A DNA stretch of 8,204 bases, from assembly GCA_900555065.1 (NCBI GenBank), contig USJY01000044.1:1-8204 (forward strand). Direction: 5' to 3'. The notes beneath the pieces were generated by a model that searched no databases, was not told the DNA's origin, and was given only the letters and a program-made list of their open reading frames with translations. The translations under genes and the position numbers were made by a program. This stretch comes from an uncultured Eubacteriales bacterium (lineage in GTDB: Bacteria > Bacillota > Clostridia > Oscillospirales > UMGS1783). Positions 1 through 6,620 of this stretch are shown here, piece after piece (the stretch's first letter is position 1; the number at the start of each line of letters is the position of its first letter).

Positions 1-168
1 CTGCTGATTCTGGACGAACCCACAAACCACCTGGACGTAAACGCGGTCGCGCAACTCAAAACGGCGATTCGCGCCTTTGCGGGAAGCGTAATCTTTGTCT
101 CGCACAGCAAGGAGTTTTGTGCGGAAACGGCGGACTGGACTTTTGATTTTGAGACGTTGTTCGACTGA
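1..168 (+). CDS. ABC-F family ATPase, C-terminal end (partial)
   Basis: Only the last 55 residues are present; the gene begins upstream of the window. They open with the Walker B and D-loop signature LLILDEPTNHLD, in which the NHLD ending is characteristic of duplicated ATP-binding-cassette (ABC-F) proteins. The switch-histidine motif follows as IFVSHSKEF, where most ABC-F proteins have SHDRxF. ABC-F proteins are soluble ATPases without membrane domains that bind the ribosomal E site and act in translation or antibiotic protection. The protein ends about 20 residues after the switch histidine, so the copy has no long C-terminal extension. It stops 15 bases before yifB, whose ribosome binding site lies just after this stop codon, so the two are probably co-transcribed. 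The subfamily (EttA, Uup, Lsa and others) cannot be told from this fragment. Confidence 0.85.
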   Translation: MLILDEPTNHLDVNAVAQLKTAIRAFAGSVIFVSHSKEFCAETADWTFDFETLFD

Positions 169-183
169 TGGGAGGCCAGCAGT

Positions 184-1521
184 ATGGTATCCAGAGTAAA
201 AGCCGCCGGGATCGAGGGCGTAAACGGCTACCTAATCGACGTAGAGGTTGACGTATCGCAGGGCCTGCCGTCCTTTGATATCGTCGGCCTGCCAGACGCC
301 GCTGTGCGCGAATCCCGCGAACGGGTGCGCGCATCGATCAAGAACTGCGGTTTTGATTTCCCCGCCCGCCGCATCACGGTCAACATGGCGCCGGCTGACA
401 AGAAGAAGGAAGGGCCGCTTTACGATCTTCCCATTTTTGTCGCAATTCTGGCCGCTACCGAGCAGCTTCGGGCCGATTTGCGCGATTATGCGTTTATCGG
501 AGAACTTTCTCTGAGCGGCGAAATCCGGCCGGTACGCGGGGTTCTGCCCGTCGTCCTCGCGCTGCGTGACAGCGGCGTCCAGTCTGTATTCCTGCCCCGC
601 GAAAACGCGGCGGAGGCGGGCGTTGCCGGCGGGGGTGAAATATTGCCGGCTGAGCACGTCTCACAGGTGATCGACCATGTGCTCGGCGTACTGCCTATCC
701 AGCCTTTCCGTGCGGACGATTCCATCTATTCTCCGCTGCCGGAGGATTTTCTAGACTTTGCGGACGTGGCGGGCCAGCTTATGCCGAAAAAAGCGCTGGA
801 AACAGCTGCGGCCGGCGGCCATAACGTCTTGCTGATCGGTCCGCCCGGAACCGGCAAAAGCATGCTGGCCAAGCGCCTGCCCTCTATTCTGCCGGATATG
901 ACTTTTGATGAGGCGCTGGAGACGACGAAACTCTATTCCGTCAGCGGTCTGCTGAATCCCCGGCGTCCCTTTGTCAGCGTCCGCCCCTTCCGCGCGCCCC
1001 ATCACACTATTTCCTACGCGGGCATGGCCGGCGGTGGGAGTTCGCCCCGGCCGGGGGAACTTTCCCTGGCGCACAACGGCGTTCTGTTTTTGGATGAATT
1101 GCCCGAATATAATAAAAGCGTGCTGGAGGTGTTACGTCAGCCGCTGGAGGACGGTACGGTGCGCATCTCCCGCGTCTCCGCCGCGGTGGAATATCCCTGC
1201 TCTATTATGCTTGTCTGCGCCATGAACCCCTGCAAATGCGGTTTTTACGGGCATCCAACCAAAGCCTGTCGCTGTTCGCCGAAGGATATAGACCGCTATA
1301 TCGGTCGGGTATCCGGTCCGCTGCTCGACCGTATCGACATTCAGGTAGAAGTCCCCGCCGTTTCGTTTGCCGACATGTCTCAAGGGCGAGGCCTCGGATG
1401 CGATCCGCAGGCGCGTCTGCGCCGCGCGGGAAATCCAGGTAAAGCGGTATGCCGGAACAGGCATCGCCTGCAACGCACGCCTGTATGGGGATCTGCTTCG
1501 CGATTGCTGCAAACTCGATGA
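184..1521 (+). CDS. yifB: YifB/ComM Mg-chelatase-like AAA+ ATPase, frameshifted (N-terminal and ATPase part)
   Basis: This family (ComM in transforming bacteria) is a hexameric AAA+ protein; ComM is a branch-migration helicase acting during DNA recombination. The start is fixed by a GGGAGG Shine-Dalgarno at 171-176, 7-8 bases before the ATG. The N-terminal ChlI-like domain covers about residues 1-195 and includes [18 protein letters not shown]. The ATPase domain follows, with Walker A GPPGTGKS at residues 219-226, Walker [10 protein letters not shown] at 300-308, and the cysteine-rich [12 protein letters not shown] segment with a second CRC nearby. Homology continues through [20 protein letters not shown] (to about residue 399) and then stops: residues 400-445 are out of frame and resemble nothing in the family. 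The rest of the conserved C-terminus lies in another frame ending at 1711. As read, the protein would lack its C-terminal Mg-chelatase domain and is probably non-functional, unless the shift is a sequencing error. Confidence 0.85.
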   Translation: MVSRVKAAGIEGVNGYLIDVEVDVSQGLPSFDIVGLPDAAVRESRERVRASIKNCGFDFPARRITVNMAPADKKKEGPLYDLPIFVAILAATEQLRADLRDYAFIGELSLSGEIRPVRGVLPVVLALRDSGVQSVFLPRENAAEAGVAGGGEILPAEHVSQVIDHVLGVLPIQPFRADDSIYSPLPEDFLDFADVAGQLMPKKALETAAAGGHNVLLIGPPGTGKSMLAKRLPSILPDMTFDEALETTKLYSVSGLLNPRRPFVSVRPFRAPHHTISYAGMAGGGSSPRPGELSLAHNGVLFLDELPEYNKSVLEVLRQPLEDGTVRISRVSAAVEYPCSIMLVCAMNPCKCGFYGHPTKACRCSPKDIDRYIGRVSGPLLDRIDIQVEVPAVSFADMSQGRGLGCDPQARLRRAGNPGKAVCRNRHRLQRTPVWGSASRLLQTR

Positions 1522-1711
1522 AGACGCGTCGCTCCTGCTGAAAAGAATATTTGAAACGCTGGCACTGTCCGCCCGCGGTTACGACAGAATTTTGAAAGTC
1601 GCGCGTACGATCGCAGACCTCAAAGCGCATGCCGACATTACTGCAGCGGATATTGCGGAAGCGGCGCAATACAGGGCGCTTGATAAAAAATATTTCCACT
1701 CGCATGTGTAA
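1367..1711 (+). pseudogene. yifB: YifB/ComM C-terminal domain, out of frame
   Basis: This reading frame carries the missing end of Yif[13 protein letters not shown], then [17 protein letters not shown], and the typical closing segment LSARGYDRILKVARTIADL followed by IAEAAQYRALDKK. Its codons are ≡2 mod 3, while the upstream part is ≡1 mod 3, so joining them means stepping one base forward between about 1378 and 1384. Skipping C1381 gives ADMS-KGEAS. From memory of the family, a few more residues normally sit between these two blocks, so a deletion of 2, 5 or 8 bases explains the change at least as well as a one-base insertion. The frame can open at a TTG at 1367, but no ribosome binding site supports independent translation. 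Intact codons to the natural end mean the lesion is recent or is an assembly error. Confidence 0.8.
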
Positions 1712-1774
1712 TATTTAGCTCTGTAATCAAGATTTCATGTTTACATAAATCTGTGGAAAACCCTGTTGAAACTG

Positions 1775-1814
1775 TTGACAAACCCTTATGGTTGCGAAGT
1801 ATTTGTAATATACT
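1775..1814 (+). promoter_or_regulatory. Candidate promoter region upstream of the murE-like gene
   Basis: The 159 bases between yifB and the Mur ligase gene (1712-1870) hold no gene. They are AT-rich and contain a perfect TTGACA at 1775-1780 and a TATACT at 1809-1814, but these are 28 bases apart and cannot form one standard promoter. With TTGACA, the hexamer at 17-18 bases (AGTATT or GTATTT) is poor; with TATACT, the -35 (TTATGG) is poor. A short inverted repeat CTGGC-N8-GCCAG at 1813-1830 begins within the possible -10 element and could be an operator or a weak hairpin. The region very probably holds the promoter, but the exact elements are uncertain. Confidence 0.3.
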
Positions 1815-1870
1815 GGCACAAAAAAGCCAGAATATTATGTAGAATATGTTAACTGGAAAAGGTGTGAATC

Positions 1871-3337
1871 ATGCGTATAAGCGATATGGAATCCATGCTT
1901 ATGACAGAAGGGCTGCTTGTAAGGCCGACGGGAATGGACTGCGTCGTTTCAAGCGTGACCTACAATTCAAAAGAAGCGGCCGAGAACAGCCTGTTTATCT
2001 GTAAAGGGGCGACCTTCAGGCGCGAGTATCTGTTGGAGGCTGTGGACCGGGGCGCCGCCTGTTATTTGTCGGACCGGGATTACGACGTCCTGATCCCCGG
2101 CGTGATCGTAACGGATATTCGCAAGGCGATGGCGCTTTGCGCCTGTATGTTTTACGGCCACCCGTCAAAAAAACTGGATTTAATAGGGATTACGGGAACA
2201 AAAGGCAAGACGACAGTGTCCTATATGACAAAGGCGGTATTGCAGCAGGCGGGCCGGGGTTACGGACTGCTCAGTTCCATCGCGAACGACACGGGCCGCC
2301 GCTGTGAGGAAGCGCATCTTACAACGCCGGAATCACTGGATTTGCAGGCCATGCTGGATGAGATGGTTCGCTCCGGGCTTGTCGGAGGCGTCATGGAGGT
2401 TTCTTCGCAGGGGCTGCAATACGACCGGGTTTACGGCACCGTGTTTTCGACCGGCGTGTTCCTCAATATTGGGGAGGACCATATCAGCCCGATTGAACAC
2501 AGAGATTTCGACGAATATTTCAGCGCCAAAAAACGGATATTTTCGTATACGGACGATGCGATCATCAACGCGGACGACGAATTCGCGGATGAAATTCTGG
2601 AAACCGCGCGTGGCAACGGCTGTCGGATCCGAACATACGGCATTCTGCGCGAAGCGGACGTTATGGCCTATAACATCGCCAGAGCGGGGCGGTATACGAC
2701 GTTTTCCGTACGTGCCAAGGAGTTCAACCGCAAGTTTCAGATTCCGATGCTCGGCGCGTTTAATGTATATAACGCGCTTGCTGCAATCTGCGTCTGTATG
2801 GATAGGGTAGACGTGTCGTTCATCCAGAAAGGGCTGAAAAAAGTACGCGTACCCGGCAGAATGGAGGTGTTTGGGGACGGGGAGATCACAGTGATCATAG
2901 ATTATGCGCACAATAAAATGAGTTTTGAAACCCTGTTCAGCAGCCTGCGCGAAGAATTTCCGGGCCATAGGCTCGTCAGCGTATACGGCTGTCCGGGCGG
3001 CAAGGCGTTTCTGCGGCGTAAAGATTTGGGCGCAGTGTCCGGGAAAATGGCTGATCTGACCATTCTGACGGCGGAGGATCCGGGGTATGAAGACGTGGAG
3101 GCAATCAATGAAGAGATTGCGGGCCATGTAAAGGCCGCCGGCGGGAAAGCGGTGTCCATTGCGGACAGGGCCGAAGCGGTCGAGCGCGCGATCATGGACG
3201 CACGGGCGGGAGATGTGATCGTCATCACCGGTAAGGGCGAAGAAACTTTTCAAAAGTGCAGAGGAAAATATGACCCGTACGAAAGCGATCTTGTATTGAC
3301 AAAACGTTTTATGAAAGCAAGAACCCCAAAACAGTAA
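1871..3337 (+). CDS. murE: MurE-family UDP-MurNAc-peptide ligase, divergent substrate motif
   Basis: This is an ATP-dependent cytoplasmic Mur ligase that adds the third residue of the peptidoglycan stem peptide; 488 residues is normal for MurE. The start follows an AAAGGTG ribosome binding site. The P-loop is GTKGKTT (residues 109-115). TTPES (151-155) and MEVSSQGL (175-182) follow, the latter with Gln where most MurE proteins have His (SSHxL). FLNIGEDHIS is at 197-206, with the lysine that is carbamylated in Mur ligases at K220 in SAKKRIF. The C-terminal domain starts around DYAHN. The residues that read the incoming amino acid differ: DNPR of DAP-adding enzymes is EDPG (402-405), GKGHE is GKGEE (454-458), and the usual GGDRD segment is replaced by YGCPGGKAF. 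I recall this pattern from many Clostridia, often annotated murE. It may be a paralogue or use another residue, so the exact substrate is unproven. It is followed after 15 bases by the DUF4349 gene. Confidence 0.85.
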   Translation: MRISDMESMLMTEGLLVRPTGMDCVVSSVTYNSKEAAENSLFICKGATFRREYLLEAVDRGAACYLSDRDYDVLIPGVIVTDIRKAMALCACMFYGHPSKKLDLIGITGTKGKTTVSYMTKAVLQQAGRGYGLLSSIANDTGRRCEEAHLTTPESLDLQAMLDEMVRSGLVGGVMEVSSQGLQYDRVYGTVFSTGVFLNIGEDHISPIEHRDFDEYFSAKKRIFSYTDDAIINADDEFADEILETARGNGCRIRTYGILREADVMAYNIARAGRYTTFSVRAKEFNRKFQIPMLGAFNVYNALAAICVCMDRVDVSFIQKGLKKVRVPGRMEVFGDGEITVIIDYAHNKMSFETLFSSLREEFPGHRLVSVYGCPGGKAFLRRKDLGAVSGKMADLTILTAEDPGYEDVEAINEEIAGHVKAAGGKAVSIADRAEAVERAIMDARAGDVIVITGKGEETFQKCRGKYDPYESDLVLTKRFMKARTPKQ

Positions 3338-3352
3338 ACGGAGGTTGTACGT

Positions 3353-4321
3353 ATGAAGAGAATACTGGCGCTGCTGCTCAGTATCCTGTGCCTGGCCGCG
3401 CTCTATACAGGTTGCGGCGCGCAAATGCAGTCGGACAAATCTACCAACGAGGGAAATGCTTCCGGCGCACAGAGTTCGGCCGGCGTATCTTCCGACACGG
3501 CGATGGAAATGAGCGAGGCAGGGGAGTCGAACGGCGAAATAGCAGGGATTGTCTCGGATCGTAAAATCATCGTCCGGATTGACTACCGTCTGGAGACGAA
3601 GGAGTTTGAAACCCTTATTGAAACACTGCAGCTGGAAGTAAAAAATGCAGGCGGGTATGTCGAACAGTCCAGCGTGGATACAAGCGACACCAGCCGCATC
3701 AAGAGCGCGGAATATGTGGTTCGCATTCCGGTTGGCAAGCTTGACGGCTTTACAGGGTTTGTCGAATCGTCGGCAAACGTACTCCATAAATCCCAAAGCG
3801 GCGAGGATGTCACAGTGGAGTACTTTGATACGGAAACCCGTCTGAATGCGCTGAAAATTCAGCAGGAGCGTGTCACTGCGCTCCTGGAGCAGGCGACGAA
3901 GATGTCGGATATCCTGGAGATCGAATCGGAACTAACGCGTATCCGCACGGAAATAGAAGAGCTGACAACCATGCTTCGCCGGCTTGACAATCTCACAGAA
4001 TACGCGACAGTCACCCTCTCTGTCAGCGAAGTGGACGTTTATGAGCCTGTGGCCGGAGACACCTTTGGCGCAAAACTGCAGGAGGCGATGACGTCTTCGC
4101 TTCACTTTTTCTGGGAAGCCATCCAGGTGATTTGCATCGTCTTTGTATGGCTTCTGCCCATCCTTGTCGTCGCAGCTGTCGTTGTAGTCGTCATACTCCT
4201 CATTCGCCGAAGCAGGCGCAAACAAAAGGCGCGTAACATGCAGGTGCCGAAGAATGATGCAGGCGCGGATGATGCCGATGTGCCCATACCGCACGAGAGC
4301 AGCCCGTCCAGCGAAAACTGA
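3353..4321 (+). CDS. DUF4349 domain-containing lipoprotein with C-terminal membrane helix
   Basis: Function unknown. The start has a strong CGGAGG ribosome binding site at 3339-3344. Residues 1-20 form a signal peptide (MKRILALLLSILCLAAL) ending in YTGC, a lipobox-like site with Cys21, although Tyr at -3 is unusual. A low-complexity Ser/Gly/Ala/Glu linker follows to about residue 62. The DUF4349 core then runs from KIIVRIDYRLETKEFETL through GGYVEQSS and IPVGKLDGF to the LTEYATVTLSV strand. A likely coiled coil covers about 162-212 (EIESELTRIRTEIEEL and flanks). A strong transmembrane helix lies at about 258-284, followed by a basic RRSRRKQKAR stop-transfer segment and an acidic, disordered cytoplasmic tail. 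The protein would be an extracytoplasmic coiled-coil domain anchored in the membrane. Its place directly after the Mur ligase suggests a cell-envelope role, but that is inference. Confidence 0.85.
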   Translation: MKRILALLLSILCLAALYTGCGAQMQSDKSTNEGNASGAQSSAGVSSDTAMEMSEAGESNGEIAGIVSDRKIIVRIDYRLETKEFETLIETLQLEVKNAGGYVEQSSVDTSDTSRIKSAEYVVRIPVGKLDGFTGFVESSANVLHKSQSGEDVTVEYFDTETRLNALKIQQERVTALLEQATKMSDILEIESELTRIRTEIEELTTMLRRLDNLTEYATVTLSVSEVDVYEPVAGDTFGAKLQEAMTSSLHFFWEAIQVICIVFVWLLPILVVAAVVVVVILLIRRSRRKQKARNMQVPKNDAGADDADVPIPHESSPSSEN

Positions 4322-4335
4322 CGGTGAAACAGTAG

Positions 4336-4369
4336 AAAACAGGAGCCGCTATATTCGGCTCCTGTTTTT
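4336..4369. terminator. Bidirectional intrinsic terminator between converging operons
   Basis: A perfect 13-bp inverted repeat, AAAACAGGAGCCG (4336-4348) and its complement (4356-4368), surrounds a 7-base loop CTATATT. On the plus strand it ends in five T residues after the G-C-rich core. On the minus strand it ends in four T residues. It lies 14 bases after the DUF4349 stop codon and 18 bases after the stop of the minus-strand ACT gene, so it serves both operons. Confidence 0.9.
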
Positions 4370-4387
4370 GCTATGCATATGTTTTTA

Positions 4388-4861
4388 TTAAAATACCTTG
4401 TCAAACTTTGTTTCCAGCAGCTGCAGTGCAGCGCCGAAGTGCGCGCTGTCAATCAAAAGGGAGATATCTATTTCCGAAGTGCTGATCATTTTCACATCAA
4501 TATCCGCTTCGCAAAACAGTCCTAGAATGTGCGCGGCTACCCCCGGCTTGCCAAGCATCTCCTCAGCGGTGAAATGGAGCTTAAAGTTCCCGGAATTGAT
4601 ATCGGTACGAATGTTGGGGTAACGCTTTTTCAATGCGCCCAGCACAAGCACTACGTCCGAAAGAGCGTGGTCGTCTACCGTAAAGGACAGGGATATATCC
4701 GATCCCCAGCTTGCCGGCTGAGAAATCATATCCACATCCACGCCTGCTTCCGCCAGGCTGTTGAACAGCGTATAGATGTCCTTTGTGCTCGCGGACATAT
4801 TGCCGACGCTGATGAGCGTCACGTCCGTAGTCATGCCGATGTCGGAAAAAACAATATTCAT
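4388..4861 (-). CDS. Stand-alone double-ACT protein, aspartokinase regulatory-domain type
   Basis: The protein has 157 residues from the ATG at 4861, chosen because AAGGGG lies seven bases upstream; an in-frame upstream ATG at 4903 falls inside a tandem repeat and has no such site. It holds two ACT domains. The first is about residues 13-75 (VTLISVGNM, LAEAGVDVDMISQ, DISLSFTV) and the second about 92-155 (GKPGVAAHILGLF, then IDVKMISTSEIDISLLID). The pair ISQ…ISFTV and MISTSEIxIS is the signature of the regulatory C-terminus of aspartokinase, where it binds lysine or threonine and controls the enzyme. No kinase domain precedes it. As the last gene of a lysine-controlled asd-dapA-dapB operon it probably senses an aspartate-family amino acid, perhaps as a regulatory subunit comparable to the small subunit of Bacillus aspartokinase II. 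The partner is not in this window. Confidence 0.8.
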   Translation of the reverse strand: MNIVFSDIGMTTDVTLISVGNMSASTKDIYTLFNSLAEAGVDVDMISQPASWGSDISLSFTVDDHALSDVVLVLGALKKRYPNIRTDINSGNFKLHFTAEEMLGKPGVAAHILGLFCEADIDVKMISTSEIDISLLIDSAHFGAALQLLETKFDKVF

Positions 4862-4884
4862 TTCAATACCCCTTTTCTGTCGTA

Positions 4885-4944
4885 TATCAGGCTTTATTTG
4901 CAAGTATCAGGCTTTATTTGCAAGTATCAGGCTTTCTCTACAAG
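4885..4944. repeat. Three tandem 20-bp repeats at the dapB 3' end
   Basis: The unit TATCAGGCTTTATTTGCAAG occurs at 4885-4904 and identically at 4905-4924. A third copy at 4925-4944 shares TATCAGGCTTT and CAAG but has CTCTA in place of ATTTG. The third copy is the last codons and stop of dapB on the minus strand. The two exact copies lie in the dapB-ACT intergenic space, each carrying another copy of the TGA stop. The period is not a multiple of three, so the stops fall in different frames. This looks like local duplication by replication slippage. Confidence 0.9.
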
Positions 4945-5679
4945 GTCGCTCATATCATACAATCCGTTTTCCTTGCCAAGCAGATACCGAGCCGCTTTCA
5001 GCGCGCCGACTGCGAATACCTCGCGCGACGCTACCGTGTGGGTGAGTGACAACGTCTCGTTTGCGCCGGCAAACAGAACTTCATGCTCGCCGATAATGTT
5101 TCCGCCGCGCACGGCGTGTATGCCAATCTCCTTTCGAGTTCTTCGCCCTGTCTCCGGCGTGCGGCCGTAAACATAGGGCGGAGCGTCCGGCATTGCCGAG
5201 GAAATAGACTGCGCCAGCATCAGCGCCGTGCCGCTCGGCGCGTCCAGCTTTCTGTTGTGGTGCTTCTCAATAATCTCGATGTCAAAGTCCTCCTGCAAGA
5301 CTTCTGTGCATTTTTTCACCAATGCAAGGAGCAGATTGATGCCGAGCGACATATTCGCGCTTGCAAATATCGGCAGCGATTTGGAGGCCTGCTCGATGCG
5401 CGTCCGCTGTTCCGGGCTGTAGCCAGTCACGGCCAGCACAGCCGGAGTGTTTGTGCGCATAGCGTATCCAAGAATTCCGTCCAGCGCATCAGTGCTGGAA
5501 AAGTCTATAATGACGTCGGCCTTCTCATAGCAGGAAAGCGGATCGTCATAGACGGGAAAAGCGCTCGATTGAATTTTGATATCAAACCCGGCGGTCACCT
5601 CAAAGCCGTACTCTCCGGCAATGGAGGCGACGGCGCCGCCCATGTGTCCGCCAATACCGCCGACTATCAACTTTGTCAT
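4927..5679 (-). CDS. dapB: 4-hydroxy-tetrahydrodipicolinate reductase
   Basis: DapB reduces the DapA product with NAD(P)H to tetrahydrodipicolinate, the second step of the DAP/lysine branch, in the cytoplasm. The protein is 250 residues, close to the usual size. The nucleotide-binding loop is GGIGGHMG (residues 7-14), with His where most have Arg. The DapB signature EKHHNRKLDAPSGTA is at 138-152, holding the catalytic His140 and the substrate-binding Lys144. HAVRGGNIIGEHEV follows, matching the conserved second half. I start at the ATG at 5679 (MTKLIVGG) because AAAGGA then lies eight bases upstream. The upstream in-frame ATG at 5688 would abut the same AAAGG with no spacing. It follows dapA by 37 bases, in which a small hairpin covers the ribosome binding site. 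The stop codon lies inside the third copy of a 20-bp tandem repeat. Confidence 0.95.
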   Translation of the reverse strand: MTKLIVGGIGGHMGGAVASIAGEYGFEVTAGFDIKIQSSAFPVYDDPLSCYEKADVIIDFSSTDALDGILGYAMRTNTPAVLAVTGYSPEQRTRIEQASKSLPIFASANMSLGINLLLALVKKCTEVLQEDFDIEIIEKHHNRKLDAPSGTALMLAQSISSAMPDAPPYVYGRTPETGRRTRKEIGIHAVRGGNIIGEHEVLFAGANETLSLTHTVASREVFAVGALKAARYLLGKENGLYDMSDLVEKA

Positions 5680-5688
5680 TTGTATCAT

Positions 5689-5708
5689 CCTTTCATATAT
5701 AGGAAAGG
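5689..5708 (-). promoter_or_regulatory. Small hairpin sequestering the dapB ribosome binding site
   Basis: In the 37 bases between dapA and dapB the minus strand reads CCTTTC-CTATATAT-GAAAGG, a 6-bp perfect inverted repeat with an 8-base AT-rich loop. The 3' arm GAAAGG is the dapB Shine-Dalgarno. The helix is short and would be weak, so it could lower dapB initiation until ribosomes finishing dapA open it. This is inferred from sequence only. Confidence 0.35.
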
Positions 5709-5716
5709 GAAGGCAG

Positions 5717-6607
5717 TCAGCCGATCAGGCAATGCCTGCGCATAGACGCTTTTAAAATCTCCAGATTCTTTTCGGACATAGGCGCAAGCGGCATTCTGAG
5801 CTCGCCCACGCTGAACCCCATCAGATTCAGCGCCGTTTTGACGGGGATGGGATTGACCTCTACAAATAGGCTGTCGATTAGGTCGGCAAGTTCAATCTGC
5901 ATAGCGGCGCTCTCTGCGGTTTTCCCCTGGGCGTAGAGCGCACAGATCTCATGCGTCTGCCTTGGCATGATATTGGCAAGTACGGAAATCACGCCCTTGC
6001 CGCCAAGGGCCAAAATTGGTACAATCTGGTCGTCGTTGCCGGAATATACGTCCAGGTCGTCTCCGCACAGGTGCATTGTCTTAACGATTTTGGAAAAGTC
6101 GCCGCAGGCTTCCTTTGTCGCGACGATATTGGGATGTTTTGAGAGCTCGAAGTATGTCTCTGGGGCAATACTCATGCCAGTGCGGGATGGGACGTTGTAC
6201 AGTACGATAGGGATGGATACTCGTTCTGCCACGCTGAGAAAATGCCGCACCAGCCCCGCCTGTGTAGTCTTGTTGTAATAAGGCGTTACAAGCAGCAGTC
6301 CGTCCGCGCCTAGCTCCTGCGCTTCCTCGGACAAATGTATGCAGTAATTCGTGTCATTGCTGCCAGTGCCCGCAATTACGGGGACACGGCCCGCCGTATG
6401 CGTAACCGCCGCACGGATCGCCTGAATATGTTCTTCGTCGGACAGGGTTGCCGATTCACCGGTCGTACCGCAGATAATAATCGCGTCCGTACCGTTGTCT
6501 ATCTGAAAATCTATCAGCTCGTTCAGCTTTTGTATATTGATGGAACCGTCTTCTGTAAAAGGCGTAACAATCGCCACGCCGGAACCGGTGAACAGGGAAT
6601 TGCTCAT
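5717..6607 (-). CDS. dapA: 4-hydroxy-tetrahydrodipicolinate synthase
   Basis: DapA condenses pyruvate with aspartate semialdehyde, the committed step to DAP and lysine. It is a TIM-barrel Schiff-base aldolase, and 296 residues is the family length. All catalytic features are visible: GTTGES at residues 47-52 with Thr48/Thr49, TPYYNK at 108-113, YNVPSRTG at 137-144 with catalytic Tyr137 and the carboxylate-binding Arg142, and the Schiff-base lysine K165 in ATKEA. YSGND and GGKGVISVLAN follow as expected. The start ATG at 6607 has GAGGAG five bases upstream. The gene begins 13 bases after asd ends, and so is certainly in the same transcript. It uses the product of asd directly. Confidence 0.97.
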   Translation of the reverse strand: MSNSLFTGSGVAIVTPFTEDGSINIQKLNELIDFQIDNGTDAIIICGTTGESATLSDEEHIQAIRAAVTHTAGRVPVIAGTGSNDTNYCIHLSEEAQELGADGLLLVTPYYNKTTQAGLVRHFLSVAERVSIPIVLYNVPSRTGMSIAPETYFELSKHPNIVATKEACGDFSKIVKTMHLCGDDLDVYSGNDDQIVPILALGGKGVISVLANIMPRQTHEICALYAQGKTAESAAMQIELADLIDSLFVEVNPIPVKTALNLMGFSVGELRMPLAPMSEKNLEILKASMRRHCLIG

Positions 6608-6620
6608 AAAATCTCCTCAC

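Noticed and set aside
1375..1390. Programmed frameshift to join the two parts of yifB
   Set aside because: No slippery heptamer, no in-frame stop or rare-codon stall and no following stem-loop of note are visible; mutation or sequence error is simpler.
1752..1760. DnaA-box-like TGTGGAAAA (one mismatch to TGTGGATAA) in the yifB-murE gap
   Set aside because: A single imperfect box with no cluster, no dnaA or dnaN nearby and no AT-rich unwinding region gives no case for an origin.
2333..3796. Long open frame on the minus strand (487 codons) across the murE-like gene and part of the DUF4349 gene
   Set aside because: It is antisense to two well-supported genes, matches no family I recognise, and has a composition typical of a shadow frame in GC-rich coding DNA.
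4862..4903. Upstream start for the ACT gene at 4903
   Set aside because: It would begin inside the tandem repeat with no ribosome binding site, while the ATG at 4861 has a well-placed AAGGGG.
4885..4944. CRISPR-like array
   Set aside because: The three 20-bp units are directly adjacent with no spacers and include the end of dapB; this is a tandem duplication.
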